A DNA stretch of 64,000 nucleotides. Source: Providencia rettgeri (GTDB lineage: Bacteria; Pseudomonadota; Gammaproteobacteria; Enterobacterales; Enterobacteriaceae). The DNA lies in contig NZ_CP017671.1 of NCBI RefSeq assembly GCF_001874625.1, positions 2,976,001 to 3,040,000 of the forward strand, given 5' to 3'. Shown here piece by piece: positions 1-8,902 of the stretch (position 1 is its first letter; every line of letters begins with the position of its first letter). A program made the position numbers and the translations under genes. The notes under the pieces are model-generated. The model was given only the letters and a program-made list of their open reading frames with translations, had not been told where the DNA came from and did no database searches.

Positions 1-174
1 AGGTTCAATAAAAGTTATAGGTGAGCCTTATCAATTAGATCTATTTTATTAGATCTACTCATACTATTCTAAAGTTTTCAAAAATAGCTAATTTCGTAAA
101 AGTATTCACTTTTTAGTTTAAATATCTCTCAATAGAGTGCCCCTTAAATTAAACATATAGGATTTTAATACAGT

Positions 175-1017
175 ATGAAATACTTGGCTTCACTAATTCT
201 ATTTATCTTACCAATCTGGAGTACCCATGCATCCTCCTCTTTATTCCAAGAAGTATATATTGACCAAGGGGATTATTACGTAGGTGCTGTTTTTGGTGAT
301 CATGATTATAAATCAAATTCAAATGTCAAGCTTAATGGCTATTTTATTATGAATACTGAAGTAACCTACAAACTTTACGATGAGATTATTAATTGGGCAC
401 ACGGACAAGGTTATAAGATAAATGAGGGTTGTAATGGTTCCTTTTATGATGACTGCCGTACATCTGACTTAAATAATAAAGACCATCCAATTACTAATAT
501 TGAATGGTCTGATGCGATTGTGTTTGCTAATGCATTGAGTGAAAAAATGGGGCTAGAACCTGCCTATATAATTGCAGATAATTCTATTTTGCGAGATAGC
601 TCACAATATAGTTTTTCAATAAATAATAATGCCAATGGTTATAGATTACCAACAATTGCAGAGTGGATGGTCGCAGCGAGAGGAGGAAATAATGGCCTAA
701 TTGATGGTACATATGGGCATTATTATTCCGGAAGTAATAATGCAAAGGAAGTTGCCTGGTTTCCCGAACCTAATACAGAGCTATTCGGCACCAGTCCTGT
801 TGGTAAATTAAAAGCGAATGCTCTAGGAATTTATGATATGAGTGGTAACGTATATGAATGGGTCTATGATAGCGAAACCGTGTTAGGCACAGAAATGTAT
901 TATTTCTGTGGTGGAAGCTATTTACAACCAGCAGGCTTATCAAGTTGTGATATTCACAGCGCGGGTTTTGTTATGCCCGACATTGGTTTTAGACTAGTTC
1001 GGAGTGCGACCAAATGA
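175..1017 (+). CDS. Exported FGE-sulfatase-fold (SUMF1-like) protein
   Basis: 280 aa. Residues 1-19 are a hydrophobic signal peptide ending in STHA, so the protein is probably periplasmic. The rest is a formylglycine-generating-enzyme (C-type-lectin-like) fold: NGYFIMNTEVTY near residue 55, HPITNIEW near 105, NGYRLPTIAEW near 153, YDMSGNVYEWV near 219 and GFRLVRS at the C-terminus are typical signatures. There is no sulfatase gene nearby, so catalytic formylglycine formation is not implied; many members are binding or structural proteins. Its stop overlaps the start of the next gene (ATGA), so the two are translationally coupled. The fold is clear; the role is unknown. Confidence 0.8.
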   Translation: MKYLASLILFILPIWSTHASSSLFQEVYIDQGDYYVGAVFGDHDYKSNSNVKLNGYFIMNTEVTYKLYDEIINWAHGQGYKINEGCNGSFYDDCRTSDLNNKDHPITNIEWSDAIVFANALSEKMGLEPAYIIADNSILRDSSQYSFSINNNANGYRLPTIAEWMVAARGGNNGLIDGTYGHYYSGSNNAKEVAWFPEPNTELFGTSPVGKLKANALGIYDMSGNVYEWVYDSETVLGTEMYYFCGGSYLQPAGLSSCDIHSAGFVMPDIGFRLVRSATK

Positions 1018-1550
1018 AACTTAAGAAACTCATCTATTTATTATTATTAGCTAGCTTTATGAGCAACAGTAGCACATTAGTCATGTTAAAAGATGGGCAA
1101 AATAATATAGACCTTAATAATAATGGTATTACTGACATCATTTTTTTAGCTAGCTTTGACAATAATACATCACACCCTAATCGCACTGCGACTATTTTTA
1201 TGAAAGATAACAAAAAATGGTCAATCATTCCCACTCCAGATGATAATGGGTTTATTTGGAGCGATTTTAGCCTATCTGCATCTATGGTTAAAATCTCTGA
1301 TTTTGAATTACATCAGTATAAAAACCATTATTATATGGTTAAAGGAACAAAATTTATAGATAATAACAACAGTGGAGATTTAAGTGATAATACTCAAATA
1401 AAATTCATTCGTTATAAAATAGCAAATAATGAGGTAGACCCTGGAGTCTCTAATTTATATTGGCAACCAACTGGCAGCTACATTACAATTGAGAAATACC
1501 TTAATGTAGATGATGCTTTCAAATTTTTAGATATGGCGCTATTTAAATAA
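1014..1550 (+). CDS. Exported protein of unknown function, possibly CarG/CpmJ-like
   Basis: 178 aa with a signal peptide (MKLKKLIYLLLLASF). The mature part has a calcium-loop-like start (DLNNNGITDI), then DNNTSHPN near residue 45 and DNGFIWSDFSLSAS near 78. From memory this pattern resembles the periplasmic carbapenem self-resistance proteins CarG/CpmJ, but I could not verify this. It overlaps the FGE-like gene by 4 bp, so the two products probably act in the same compartment. No carbapenem biosynthesis genes are visible. The gene is AT-rich like its partner. Confidence 0.6.
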   Translation: MKLKKLIYLLLLASFMSNSSTLVMLKDGQNNIDLNNNGITDIIFLASFDNNTSHPNRTATIFMKDNKKWSIIPTPDDNGFIWSDFSLSASMVKISDFELHQYKNHYYMVKGTKFIDNNNSGDLSDNTQIKFIRYKIANNEVDPGVSNLYWQPTGSYITIEKYLNVDDAFKFLDMALFK

Positions 1551-2003
1551 GATCATCATATTACGGCGTACTTAAATTAATTATTTTCTGCGTCGTAATA
1601 GTTTTAGGCTGTAAGCTTAGCTTAACGCATATCGTGAGTATCATAATTTCACGATATCAATCATTTTATTATTACTTACTGGTTAAAGTCCCCTAATCCT
1701 TACTACCCCTCTCTATAAAACCCGTCAAATATTATTGCGATTATCAAAAATGGTATTTAACTCACTTTATTATTAAGACACTATTTTGATTTACTACAAG
1801 GGGTTTCCGTGGAAAAACATTTCTAAATTAATTAAAATATAAATGCAATGACTTTAACAATAATTTTTTATTTATATTGCCATCGGCTTTAGGAAACTCT
1901 CCGAGTTTAAAGTATAGGTTTTTTAATTATTTTATAACTATTTGCCATTTAACGCTCCCCATCAAACTAAATGGCTATAGATGGGGAATGTTATCAACAT
2001 ATT
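1551..2003. other. Intergenic gap with two inverted repeats
   Basis: Convergent gap with no credible gene. An imperfect inverted repeat at 1560-1568/1591-1599 (8 of 9 pairs, then AGTTTTAGG) could terminate the preceding two-gene unit. A perfect 9-bp inverted repeat, ATATCGTGA/TCACGATAT at 1629-1637/1649-1657, has no T-run. The remainder is AT-rich and featureless. Confidence 0.4.
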
Positions 2004-2741
2004 CTAGGGTAGAATTGCAAAAGAGCGTACCGGAAAACCGCTTGCATTGTTTGGTTTAGCTACGATATTAAAAATAACAGCGCCCCGAGTAGGCACTTGG
2101 TCTAGGTTAGCCAGTAACTCAACTTGGTAAGTATCCTGTTCTAATACGTAATATTCCCCCAATAATGCATTATTTTTCCGAAAATCTTTCGCTGCGTCAG
2201 TGTCAAAGGTTTCATGACCAATCGCTTTAATGCCTCTCACTTCAAATAAAAACTTAAGTGCATCCATTCCCCAGCCAGGTATTTGGTTATTACCTTCTTC
2301 GTCTTTGTTATCCATAAGTTCTTGCGAGGGCCATCGTTTGCTCCAATCTGTACGTAATGCAACAAAGCTGCCTGACTCAATTTGACCGTGTTGTTGTTCA
2401 AACGCTAAAACATCATCAAGATTAAATGCAAAATTTGGGTCTTTCTTTGCTCTTTGTGACTGATCAATTACGATTAAAGGTAAAACAAGCTCTTTCAATT
2501 CTAATTCGTGTAAGTAGCGCTTTCCTTCTACAAAGTGACATGGAGCATCAATATGTGTTCCATATTGCCCAGGGAAAGTAAATTGCTGTGCAAAAAAACC
2601 CTCAGGGTAGCCAAATAATGTTTTAAATTCAGCTGAATCAAACATAAAAAAATGGGGTGAATCCTTATCAAAGCTATGAGTCAAATCAACCCATTTTTTT
2701 GCCTTTATCACATTAAATGCATTTATTAATTCATTATTCAT
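2004..2741 (-). CDS. Cyclase-family metal-dependent hydrolase
   Basis: 245 aa, belonging to the cyclase / kynurenine-formamidase-like superfamily. DLTHSFD (residues 19-25) and GTHIDAPCHF (61-70) match the family's HxGTHxDxPxHF metal-binding motif, and a later GHETFDTDAA segment carries further ligands. Family members hydrolyse amides or lactones such as N-formylkynurenine; the substrate here is not readable. No signal peptide, so cytosolic. A good ribosome site (AGGGGA) precedes the ATG. It lies downstream of the MetQ-like gene on the same strand, but a terminator separates them. Confidence 0.8.
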   Translation of the reverse strand: MNNELINAFNVIKAKKWVDLTHSFDKDSPHFFMFDSAEFKTLFGYPEGFFAQQFTFPGQYGTHIDAPCHFVEGKRYLHELELKELVLPLIVIDQSQRAKKDPNFAFNLDDVLAFEQQHGQIESGSFVALRTDWSKRWPSQELMDNKDEEGNNQIPGWGMDALKFLFEVRGIKAIGHETFDTDAAKDFRKNNALLGEYYVLEQDTYQVELLANLDQVPTRGAVIFNIVAKPNNASGFPVRSFAILP

Positions 2742-2888
2742 ATGTTCCCCTGCCTGATTAACTTTTTAAACTGAGTTTACTCTACGCGGTTCTTATCGTA
2801 CTTTTGTTTCCTATTAAATATCTAAAAAACATAACGTTGTCTAGCAATTCAACACGAATAATTTTCATACTAAATCAGTAAAATAATA

Positions 2889-2912
2889 TAAAAAAGCCAC
2901 TAATAAGTGGCT
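2889..2912 (-). terminator. Rho-independent terminator of the MetQ-like gene
   Basis: A 7-bp stem AGCCACT/AGTGGCT with a 4-nt loop is followed on the minus strand by six T residues, about 40 bp past the MetQ-like stop codon. Confidence 0.75.
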
Positions 2913-2949
2913 AAAAGATGTTGAACAATAAATAAAATAGACTAGGTTT

Positions 2950-3792
2950 TTATTTTGGATACTTACTCCAGCTTTCTGGTTCAATAAAACCATCATAAAT
3001 ACGCTGTGAGCGAATATAATCTGCATATTCTTTTGATTCAAAAGCATCTTTTAAATCTTTAGCCCATTGAGAATCAAGGTTTTCCTGCATCACAGTAACA
3101 ATAACACGGTGTTCCAAAGGTGAATCTTCTACCACCAATCCATCCGCTATTCTCTGCCCTGCACTCGCAACATAATTTCCATTTACCACAACAAAATCAA
3201 CATCATCTAATAAACGTAAACCTTGTGCTGCATCTGTTTCTCTAATATCAAGCTGATATTTCGCTGGTGAAATATCATTCACACTAAAACTTAACGTACT
3301 AACATCAGGTTTAATTTTAACCCAGCCCAGTTGCTCTAAAATCCTAGCCCCTCGTTCTGCATTAACAGGGTCGTTCGATAACGCAACAATCATGCCATCT
3401 CTGACTTCATCGAGTGATTTATGTTTATTTGACCGCAAACTTTGTGGTGCACTAGGAGAGTCGGTCAGCGCTACCATATTAATATTATTTTTTTTATTAT
3501 AAGCATCCATATAAGCGCGACTTTGGTTAACAGATGCATCTATTGATCCCTCTTCAAAAGCAGGGTTTATTTGCCTATTTTGTGAAAACTGACGCAAATT
3601 AACGGTATAGCCTTTCTTTTCTAGAATAGGGACAATACCTTTCTCAACTTGGTCAATATAATTTCCCACGCCAAAGCCTATCGTAATGTGTTTTTTATTT
3701 GGATTATTTTTTTCATTATTATCGCCACACCCAGCAAGTACGATTACCGCTGTAGCCATTAACGATAAATTTATTATTTTTTGTTTTAACAT
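2950..3792 (-). CDS. MetQ/NlpA-family substrate-binding lipoprotein
   Basis: 280 aa from the ATG at 3792; a TTG nine bases upstream is a weaker start. The N-terminus is a lipoprotein signal with lipobox LAGC followed by GDNNE, so it should be membrane-anchored. HITIGFGVGNYIDQVEKG and the later SPSAPQSLR and NDPVNAERGARIL segments match the MetQ/NlpA fold that binds methionine or related ligands. It is divergent from an operon encoding the matching ATPase and permease (6600-8278) and is the obvious binding protein for them. With an oxidase pair in that operon, the ligand may differ from methionine. Confidence 0.85.
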   Translation of the reverse strand: MLKQKIINLSLMATAVIVLAGCGDNNEKNNPNKKHITIGFGVGNYIDQVEKGIVPILEKKGYTVNLRQFSQNRQINPAFEEGSIDASVNQSRAYMDAYNKKNNINMVALTDSPSAPQSLRSNKHKSLDEVRDGMIVALSNDPVNAERGARILEQLGWVKIKPDVSTLSFSVNDISPAKYQLDIRETDAAQGLRLLDDVDFVVVNGNYVASAGQRIADGLVVEDSPLEHRVIVTVMQENLDSQWAKDLKDAFESKEYADYIRSQRIYDGFIEPESWSKYPK

Positions 3793-4006
3793 AGATAACA
3801 ACCCTGTAAAGATATTTTGGGCAGTATAATCATAATTTGTAAGTTCTACTTAGATCATATCGTTATACCTTAATACAAAAGTAATATAACAATCTATTTT
3901 AATTCTTTTTTGCTATAAGGATATAACAAATAGATCGTTCGGTTAATGATGAGCTTGATATGTAATAAAGGAGATAAAAAAACGTTTAAAAAAAGTGAGT
4001 TACTTT

Positions 4007-5131
4007 ATGACTGTTTTCAATGATGATTTAATTAATTACCTGACTGATTTAACACCAGACTCCAATTTAGCTAAAATTCGCGAAGAGCGCGCAGCAGCAA
4101 CAGATAATACTCAAGCTTGTTTCAATGCTATTTTTTCTGTGCCATCTACTTTGCTTTCAAATGATGTGAAATATTATTTTGCTTATCAAGTCGCTGAACT
4201 AACGGGCAGCCCACGCCTTGCGAAATTCTATTTTAAGTTAGCTGGGTCTGTGCCAGAAATAACTCATTCCCTCCCTTTTCAGGCCGCTAAAGAATATCTA
4301 CAAATATTAACTCAATCACCTAAAGAGACAAATTACCATTTAATTGAACCATTAATTGAACATGGTTGGGGCGAGCATGACATTATTTTACTGGCGCAGT
4401 TAGTGACTTATGTCACTTACCAAGCCCGCCTCATTGAGGGCATATTGTTACTTTCTGGTAATAGCGATAGTACAACTCACCCAAATAAAGTTGTGGCTGG
4501 TAAATGGAATCAACAACCAATAACTCAGCAAGGCCGGCCATCACCAACAGCTTTTACTCAAGACAATTTAGGTTGGGAACCATGGCTATCGGCAAGGCTG
4601 CCAGACTCTTTATCCGCCGAAGAAGCACAAACCATGAAAAAATTCGGCCAATTAAATTCAGAATATTTTTTACTACTTGCTCACCAAAGCAAAATTTTAG
4701 AATTACGCACATTAGTTGACCGCGGAGTATTTTACACAACGGATGGCCTTCCTCGTTGGGAGCGGGAATTTGCTGCCGCTGTTGTGAGTAAAGTCAATGG
4801 CTGCATTTACTGTGCTTCCGTTCATGCACGAAAAGCAAGCCAATATGCTAAGGCACGCCGTCCCGACGTTGAAAAACTATTATCGACAGCGCCAGGCTCA
4901 ATACTTGCCGAAGGTTTTGATGAAAGATTAACCGCGATCACGGATTTAGCCGCATCTTTGTCTGCAACACCAATTCAAGCAGATACGCAGCAAATTGAAA
5001 CCCTACGAAAACTCGGTTTATCCGAACTTGAATTGCTTGATCTGATTCAATCTAGTGCTTTCTTTTCGTGGGCAAACCGTCTCATGCTGTCCTTAGGTGA
5101 ACCATTTGAAATTACAGAAGATAAGGAGTAA
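4007..5131 (+). CDS. AhpD-like CMD-domain protein (alkylhydroperoxidase family)
   Basis: 374 aa from the ATG at 4007; an in-frame GTG at 3995 is an alternative. The C-terminal half has the carboxymuconolactone-decarboxylase/AhpD redox motif CIYCASVH near residues 266-273 (CxxC plus His). The N-terminal half is a second, CMD-like helical region without the CxxC. This resembles the long 'alkylhydroperoxidase domain' proteins found next to flavin enzymes and ABC importers. First gene of a tight four-gene operon (4-bp gap to the next). Probable role: thiol-based peroxide handling linked to the neighbouring monooxygenase. Confidence 0.75.
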   Translation: MTVFNDDLINYLTDLTPDSNLAKIREERAAATDNTQACFNAIFSVPSTLLSNDVKYYFAYQVAELTGSPRLAKFYFKLAGSVPEITHSLPFQAAKEYLQILTQSPKETNYHLIEPLIEHGWGEHDIILLAQLVTYVTYQARLIEGILLLSGNSDSTTHPNKVVAGKWNQQPITQQGRPSPTAFTQDNLGWEPWLSARLPDSLSAEEAQTMKKFGQLNSEYFLLLAHQSKILELRTLVDRGVFYTTDGLPRWEREFAAAVVSKVNGCIYCASVHARKASQYAKARRPDVEKLLSTAPGSILAEGFDERLTAITDLAASLSATPIQADTQQIETLRKLGLSELELLDLIQSSAFFSWANRLMLSLGEPFEITEDKE

Positions 5132-5135
5132 TTAA

Positions 5136-6596
5136 ATGGCATTACCTATCGGCTTAGATGCATTAGAGGCACAAGTAAAACAAGATCTGCAATATCTAAA
5201 TTTACCTATTAGCTCCTGGTCGTTATCAGGAAATAATAAACATAAAACACAAGTTGATGTGGCTATTATTGGTGCTGGTATGTCAGGGATTACCGCGGCG
5301 TTTGCACTTAAGTTACAGGGTATTGAAGCTATCGTTTTTGATCAGGCTCCCATTAGAAAAGAAGGCCCATGGCAAACACCTGCGTTGATGGAAACACTAC
5401 GCTCTCCAAAACATGTTGTTGGCCCAGCCTTAGCTTCTCCATCTTTAACCTTTCAAGCTTGGTTTAAAGCGCAATTCGGTGTCCAAAAATGGGAAGAACT
5501 CGATAAGATCCCTCGTTTACAATGGGGGGAATATCTACAATGGTTTAGAACCATGACAGAACCTTATGTCCTAAATCAGTATCAATTAATTGATATTTTA
5601 CCAACTAATGATTACCGCGAATTAATATTTGATACGCCTGAGGGCAAAGTCACTTATCAAGCGTTACATGTCATCTTGGCGACAGGAATGGAATCATTTA
5701 GCGAAGCTAATATCCCAAGTTTTATGGATAATATTCCTACCGCTTATTGGGAGCATTCATACGCAGGCTCCGATTATCGCCGTTTTAAGGGGCTAGATAT
5801 TGGTGTTGTCGGCTATAGCGCAGGCGCAATGGACAGCTCTGCGACCGCATTGGAAAATGGCGCTAACTCGGTCGAGATTTTAATTCGAGCAAGTGATATG
5901 CCACGCGTAAACCGAGGTAAAGTAGCTGGTAGCCCAGGTTTTACTAACGCCTATAGCTATTTTACCGATGCACAAAAATGGCACTATGCTGACTATGTCG
6001 CTAAAGCAAAAACGCCCGCTCCACATGGTAGTACACTACGCGTATCGCGCCATAAAAATGCTTATTTCAACTTTAATACTGAAGTTAACTTTGTTGAGTT
6101 GAATAATAAAAAATTAGATATCACCACAACGAGTGGCAAATACACCGTAGATTATCTAATTTTAGCAACTGGCTATCGTATAAATTGGTCTAAAAATAGC
6201 GCTTTCAACCGACTCACTCCTCTGATTAAAACATGGGGAGATGTTTTCATTCCCCCTGCTAATGAGCAAAATTCAGAGTTAGCATCACACCCTTATTTAG
6301 GCAATCACTTTGAATTAGTCGCTAAAAATAGTAATGATAACCATAAAATCAATCAGTTATATTGCTTTAATTTATCAGCGTCACTCAGTATGGGACCTGT
6401 TATTGGTTTAATTCCTGGTACTAATGTCGGCGCTGAGCGATTGGCTGGGCATATTGCCGCAAAATTATATCTTGCGCATCGCGAACAACATCTTGAATTA
6501 GTCAAAACGAGCCAAGAGGCTGAATTATTAGGTGATGAATGGCGAGCTGCCTCTCCTCAATCAGAGCGTATACAACTAACTGATAATGTGGAGTAA
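5136..6596 (+). CDS. FAD/NAD(P)-binding monooxygenase-like oxidoreductase
   Basis: 486 aa. The FAD Rossmann motif GAGMSG is near residue 46, a second nucleotide-binding motif (GVVGYSAGAMDSSA) near 222, and the LATGYRINW segment typical of flavin-containing monooxygenases near 343. Probably oxidises an imported small molecule in the cytosol using NAD(P)H and O2. Strong ribosome site (AAGGAG). It lies between the CMD protein and the ABC ATPase gene with 3-4 bp gaps, so all four are one transcript. Confidence 0.8.
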   Translation: MALPIGLDALEAQVKQDLQYLNLPISSWSLSGNNKHKTQVDVAIIGAGMSGITAAFALKLQGIEAIVFDQAPIRKEGPWQTPALMETLRSPKHVVGPALASPSLTFQAWFKAQFGVQKWEELDKIPRLQWGEYLQWFRTMTEPYVLNQYQLIDILPTNDYRELIFDTPEGKVTYQALHVILATGMESFSEANIPSFMDNIPTAYWEHSYAGSDYRRFKGLDIGVVGYSAGAMDSSATALENGANSVEILIRASDMPRVNRGKVAGSPGFTNAYSYFTDAQKWHYADYVAKAKTPAPHGSTLRVSRHKNAYFNFNTEVNFVELNNKKLDITTTSGKYTVDYLILATGYRINWSKNSAFNRLTPLIKTWGDVFIPPANEQNSELASHPYLGNHFELVAKNSNDNHKINQLYCFNLSASLSMGPVIGLIPGTNVGAERLAGHIAAKLYLAHREQHLELVKTSQEAELLGDEWRAASPQSERIQLTDNVE

Positions 6597-6599
6597 ATT

Positions 6600-7613
6600 A
6601 TGATTACCTTTCAAGATGTACAGAAGATATATGAAAAAGATGGGCAATCTTTAGTTGCATTGCAAGGTATTAATTTGCATATCAATCAAGGGGACATCTT
6701 TGGTTTTATTGGTTATAGCGGCGCAGGTAAAAGCTCCCTTATCCGCTTAGTTAATCAATTAGAAAAACCTACTAATGGCGCCATCATTATTAATGAGCAA
6801 AATATTGCGCACCATACCCCTGCTGAGATACGTGCGCATAAAAAAAGTATTGGTATGATTTTTCAGCATTTCAATTTATTAGAAACTAAAACTGTCGCAC
6901 AAAATATTGCTATGCCTCTGTTACTCTCAGGCGTCGATAAACAAGAAATCAATCGTCGAATTGATAATATTCTTGAATTTGTAGAGCTTAGCGATAAGAA
7001 AAACCAATACCCGGGGCAGTTATCTGGCGGGCAAAAACAACGCGTTGGTATTGCCCGAGCACTCATCAATAACCCACAAATCTTATTATGTGATGAAGCG
7101 ACCTCAGCACTCGACCCACAAACAACCCGTTCAATTCTTCAATTACTAAAGAAAATTAACCAAGAGCAAAATATTACAATTTTGCTTGTCACCCATGAAA
7201 TGGAGGTTATCGAACAAGTTTGTAACCGTGTTGCAGTTATGGAATCAGGCAAAATTGTCGAAGAAGGTACAGTGCTCGATATTTTTGCAAACCCACAACA
7301 TCTGACAACACAAAAATTTGTTGGAACCGTTTTGAATCAGGAGATCCCCGAACGTGTTCTCCATAATTTAGAACATCAACAAGATGTCTACCGATTAGAG
7401 TTTTTAGGGGCTTCCGCTCAAGAGCCTGTTGTGAATGAGTTGATACTGAAAAATATCGTCAAAATCAATATCCTGTTTGCCAACATGAAAGAAATCAGCG
7501 GTGTAGTACTAGGGAGTATGTTTGTACAAATTATTGGTGACAAAGAAAAAATCAATGACGCAATTTTGTTTCTTCGTCATCGAGGGGTCGCAGTCAATAA
7601 GGGGGCATTATGA
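6600..7613 (+). CDS. MetN-like ABC transporter ATPase
   Basis: 337 aa. Walker A GYSGAGKSS near residue 38, Q-loop IFQHFNLL near 85, signature [10 protein letters not shown] near 141 and Walker B LLCDEATSALD near 162. The C-terminal 80 residues form a NIL domain, the regulatory ligand-binding domain specific to MetN ATPases. The last codons overlap the permease start by 4 bp. Probably not the housekeeping MetN, because of its linkage to a flavin monooxygenase and an AhpD-like gene. Confidence 0.88.
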   Translation: MITFQDVQKIYEKDGQSLVALQGINLHINQGDIFGFIGYSGAGKSSLIRLVNQLEKPTNGAIIINEQNIAHHTPAEIRAHKKSIGMIFQHFNLLETKTVAQNIAMPLLLSGVDKQEINRRIDNILEFVELSDKKNQYPGQLSGGQKQRVGIARALINNPQILLCDEATSALDPQTTRSILQLLKKINQEQNITILLVTHEMEVIEQVCNRVAVMESGKIVEEGTVLDIFANPQHLTTQKFVGTVLNQEIPERVLHNLEHQQDVYRLEFLGASAQEPVVNELILKNIVKINILFANMKEISGVVLGSMFVQIIGDKEKINDAILFLRHRGVAVNKGAL

Positions 7614-8278
7614 CACCATTATTCGAAACAGCTTTAACAAGTAAACAGTTTCTACTCGCCATGTCCGAAACATTTACTATGGTCAGTGTTGCCCTCATTT
7701 TAGGAGCCGTATTCGGTATTTTGTTAGGAATATTGCTCGTAGTGACTCGGCCTGGAGGTATTTGGGAAAATAAATCCATTTATCGGATTGTAAACCCAAT
7801 TATCAATGTCATTCGCTCATTACCTTTTATTATTTTATTGGTCGCAATGATCCCATTAACGCGTTTTATGGTAGGCACATCAATAGGGACAACAGCAGCA
7901 ATAGTGCCTTTAGTCATTTTTATCGCCCCCTATACCGCTCGCTTAGTCGAAAATTCATTGCTAAGTGTACATTCAGGAATTATTGAAGCAGCAGACTCTA
8001 TGGGAGCAACTAATTGGCAAATTGTTTGGCATTTTATTTTACCTGAAGCAAAATCATCACTGATCCTTAGTCTAACAGCTGCAAGCATTACTTTAGTTGG
8101 AGCAACTGCAATGGCAGGGGCCGTCGGTGGCGGTGGTGTGGGTGACTTAGCGCTAAATTATGGTTATCAAAGATTTGATAATGTAGCAATGGCCATAACG
8201 GTTGTTACATTGATAATCATTGTACAAAGTATGCAATTTATTGGTGATTATTTAGCTAAAAAAGCACGATATCATTAA
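7610..8278 (+). CDS. MetI-like ABC transporter permease
   Basis: 222 aa inner-membrane protein with about five hydrophobic segments. The EAA loop (EAADSMGATNWQIVWHFILPEA) near residues 125-146 couples it to the ATPase. The size and the AGAVGGGGVGDLA segment match MetI. It overlaps the ATPase gene by ATGA. With the divergent lipoprotein at 2950-3792 it completes a MetNIQ-type importer. Confidence 0.88.
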   Translation: MTPLFETALTSKQFLLAMSETFTMVSVALILGAVFGILLGILLVVTRPGGIWENKSIYRIVNPIINVIRSLPFIILLVAMIPLTRFMVGTSIGTTAAIVPLVIFIAPYTARLVENSLLSVHSGIIEAADSMGATNWQIVWHFILPEAKSSLILSLTAASITLVGATAMAGAVGGGGVGDLALNYGYQRFDNVAMAITVVTLIIIVQSMQFIGDYLAKKARYH

Positions 8279-8602
8279 CTATAGATAATACAGATAACAC
8301 TGGAAGCAAGTATATATTACCGGTCAGTTAGTAATTAACTCATCCAGCATTATCTATGAATCAGTGTTATTTATTATTTATCTATTATTAAGTTAAATAG
8401 TTTAGTTCCGTATTTATATAATAATAAAATAAAAGCCCAACTCGGGCTTTTATTTTTAATATCATTCGATATGAGAGATAAATAATATAATTATACTCTT
8501 TTTGAAATACGCACATCAGTGCATTAATTTATGTTCTTAATTGAAACAATTAAGAATAAAAATTAAATTAAGTTTCATTTTGAGACAAAATAATTATTTG
8601 TA
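8279..8602. other. Intergenic gap with alternative hairpins
   Basis: No gene. Directly after the permease, ATAGATAAT (8281-8289) pairs with ATTATCTAT (8349-8357), while ATAACACTG (8294-8302) pairs with CAGTGTTAT (8362-8370); the two pairings interleave. A terminator follows at 8431. The rest is AT-rich. Confidence 0.4.
8431..8452 (+). terminator. Rho-independent terminator after the MetNI-like operon
   Basis: Stem AAAAGCCC/GGGCTTTT with a 5-nt loop, followed by TATTTTTAA. It could also work on the minus strand for the regulator at 8603. Confidence 0.75.
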
Positions 8603-8896
8603 TCATACAAGAGTATAGATTGAATCATCAAATCCTTTTGTGTCCCTTCTCTCATCTATATGTTCGTCATCTTGTAGTATTTCACTAAAGAATTCACCCA
8701 TATTGACGTCTAATATTTTTAGTACGCGAACAAGACAATCTATGTCAATACGATTAACGCCACGCTCGTAACGAAATAATTGCTGCTCACTGATATCTAT
8801 CTCTTTGGCTAACTGAAAAACCGTATAACCTTGAGCTTTTCTTAGTGCTTTAATTTTTTGTCCAACTGCACAAGCGACAGGATATTTTGTATTCAT
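8603..8896 (-). CDS. XRE-family regulator, MrpJ-like
   Basis: 97 aa from the second ATG (MNTKYP), which sits 7 nt after a GAG; an ATG two codons upstream is possible. A single helix-turn-helix of Cro/CI type covers residues 10-65 (IKALRKAQGYTVFQLAKEI, then SEQQLFRYERG). The SxQQxxRYERG core is the hallmark of MrpJ-type regulators of Proteus and Providencia fimbrial operons, which repress motility and act on fimbriae. No fimbrial genes are visible nearby, so it is an orphan copy. Target genes unknown. Confidence 0.75.
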   Translation of the reverse strand: MNTKYPVACAVGQKIKALRKAQGYTVFQLAKEIDISEQQLFRYERGVNRIDIDCLVRVLKILDVNMGEFFSEILQDDEHIDERRDTKGFDDSIYTLV

Positions 8897-8902
8897 AAAC
8901 AT

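Noticed and set aside
1877-2059. 60-codon open frame overlapping the cyclase gene end
   Set aside because: Overlaps the coding 3' end of the cyclase gene on the other strand and lacks a good start.
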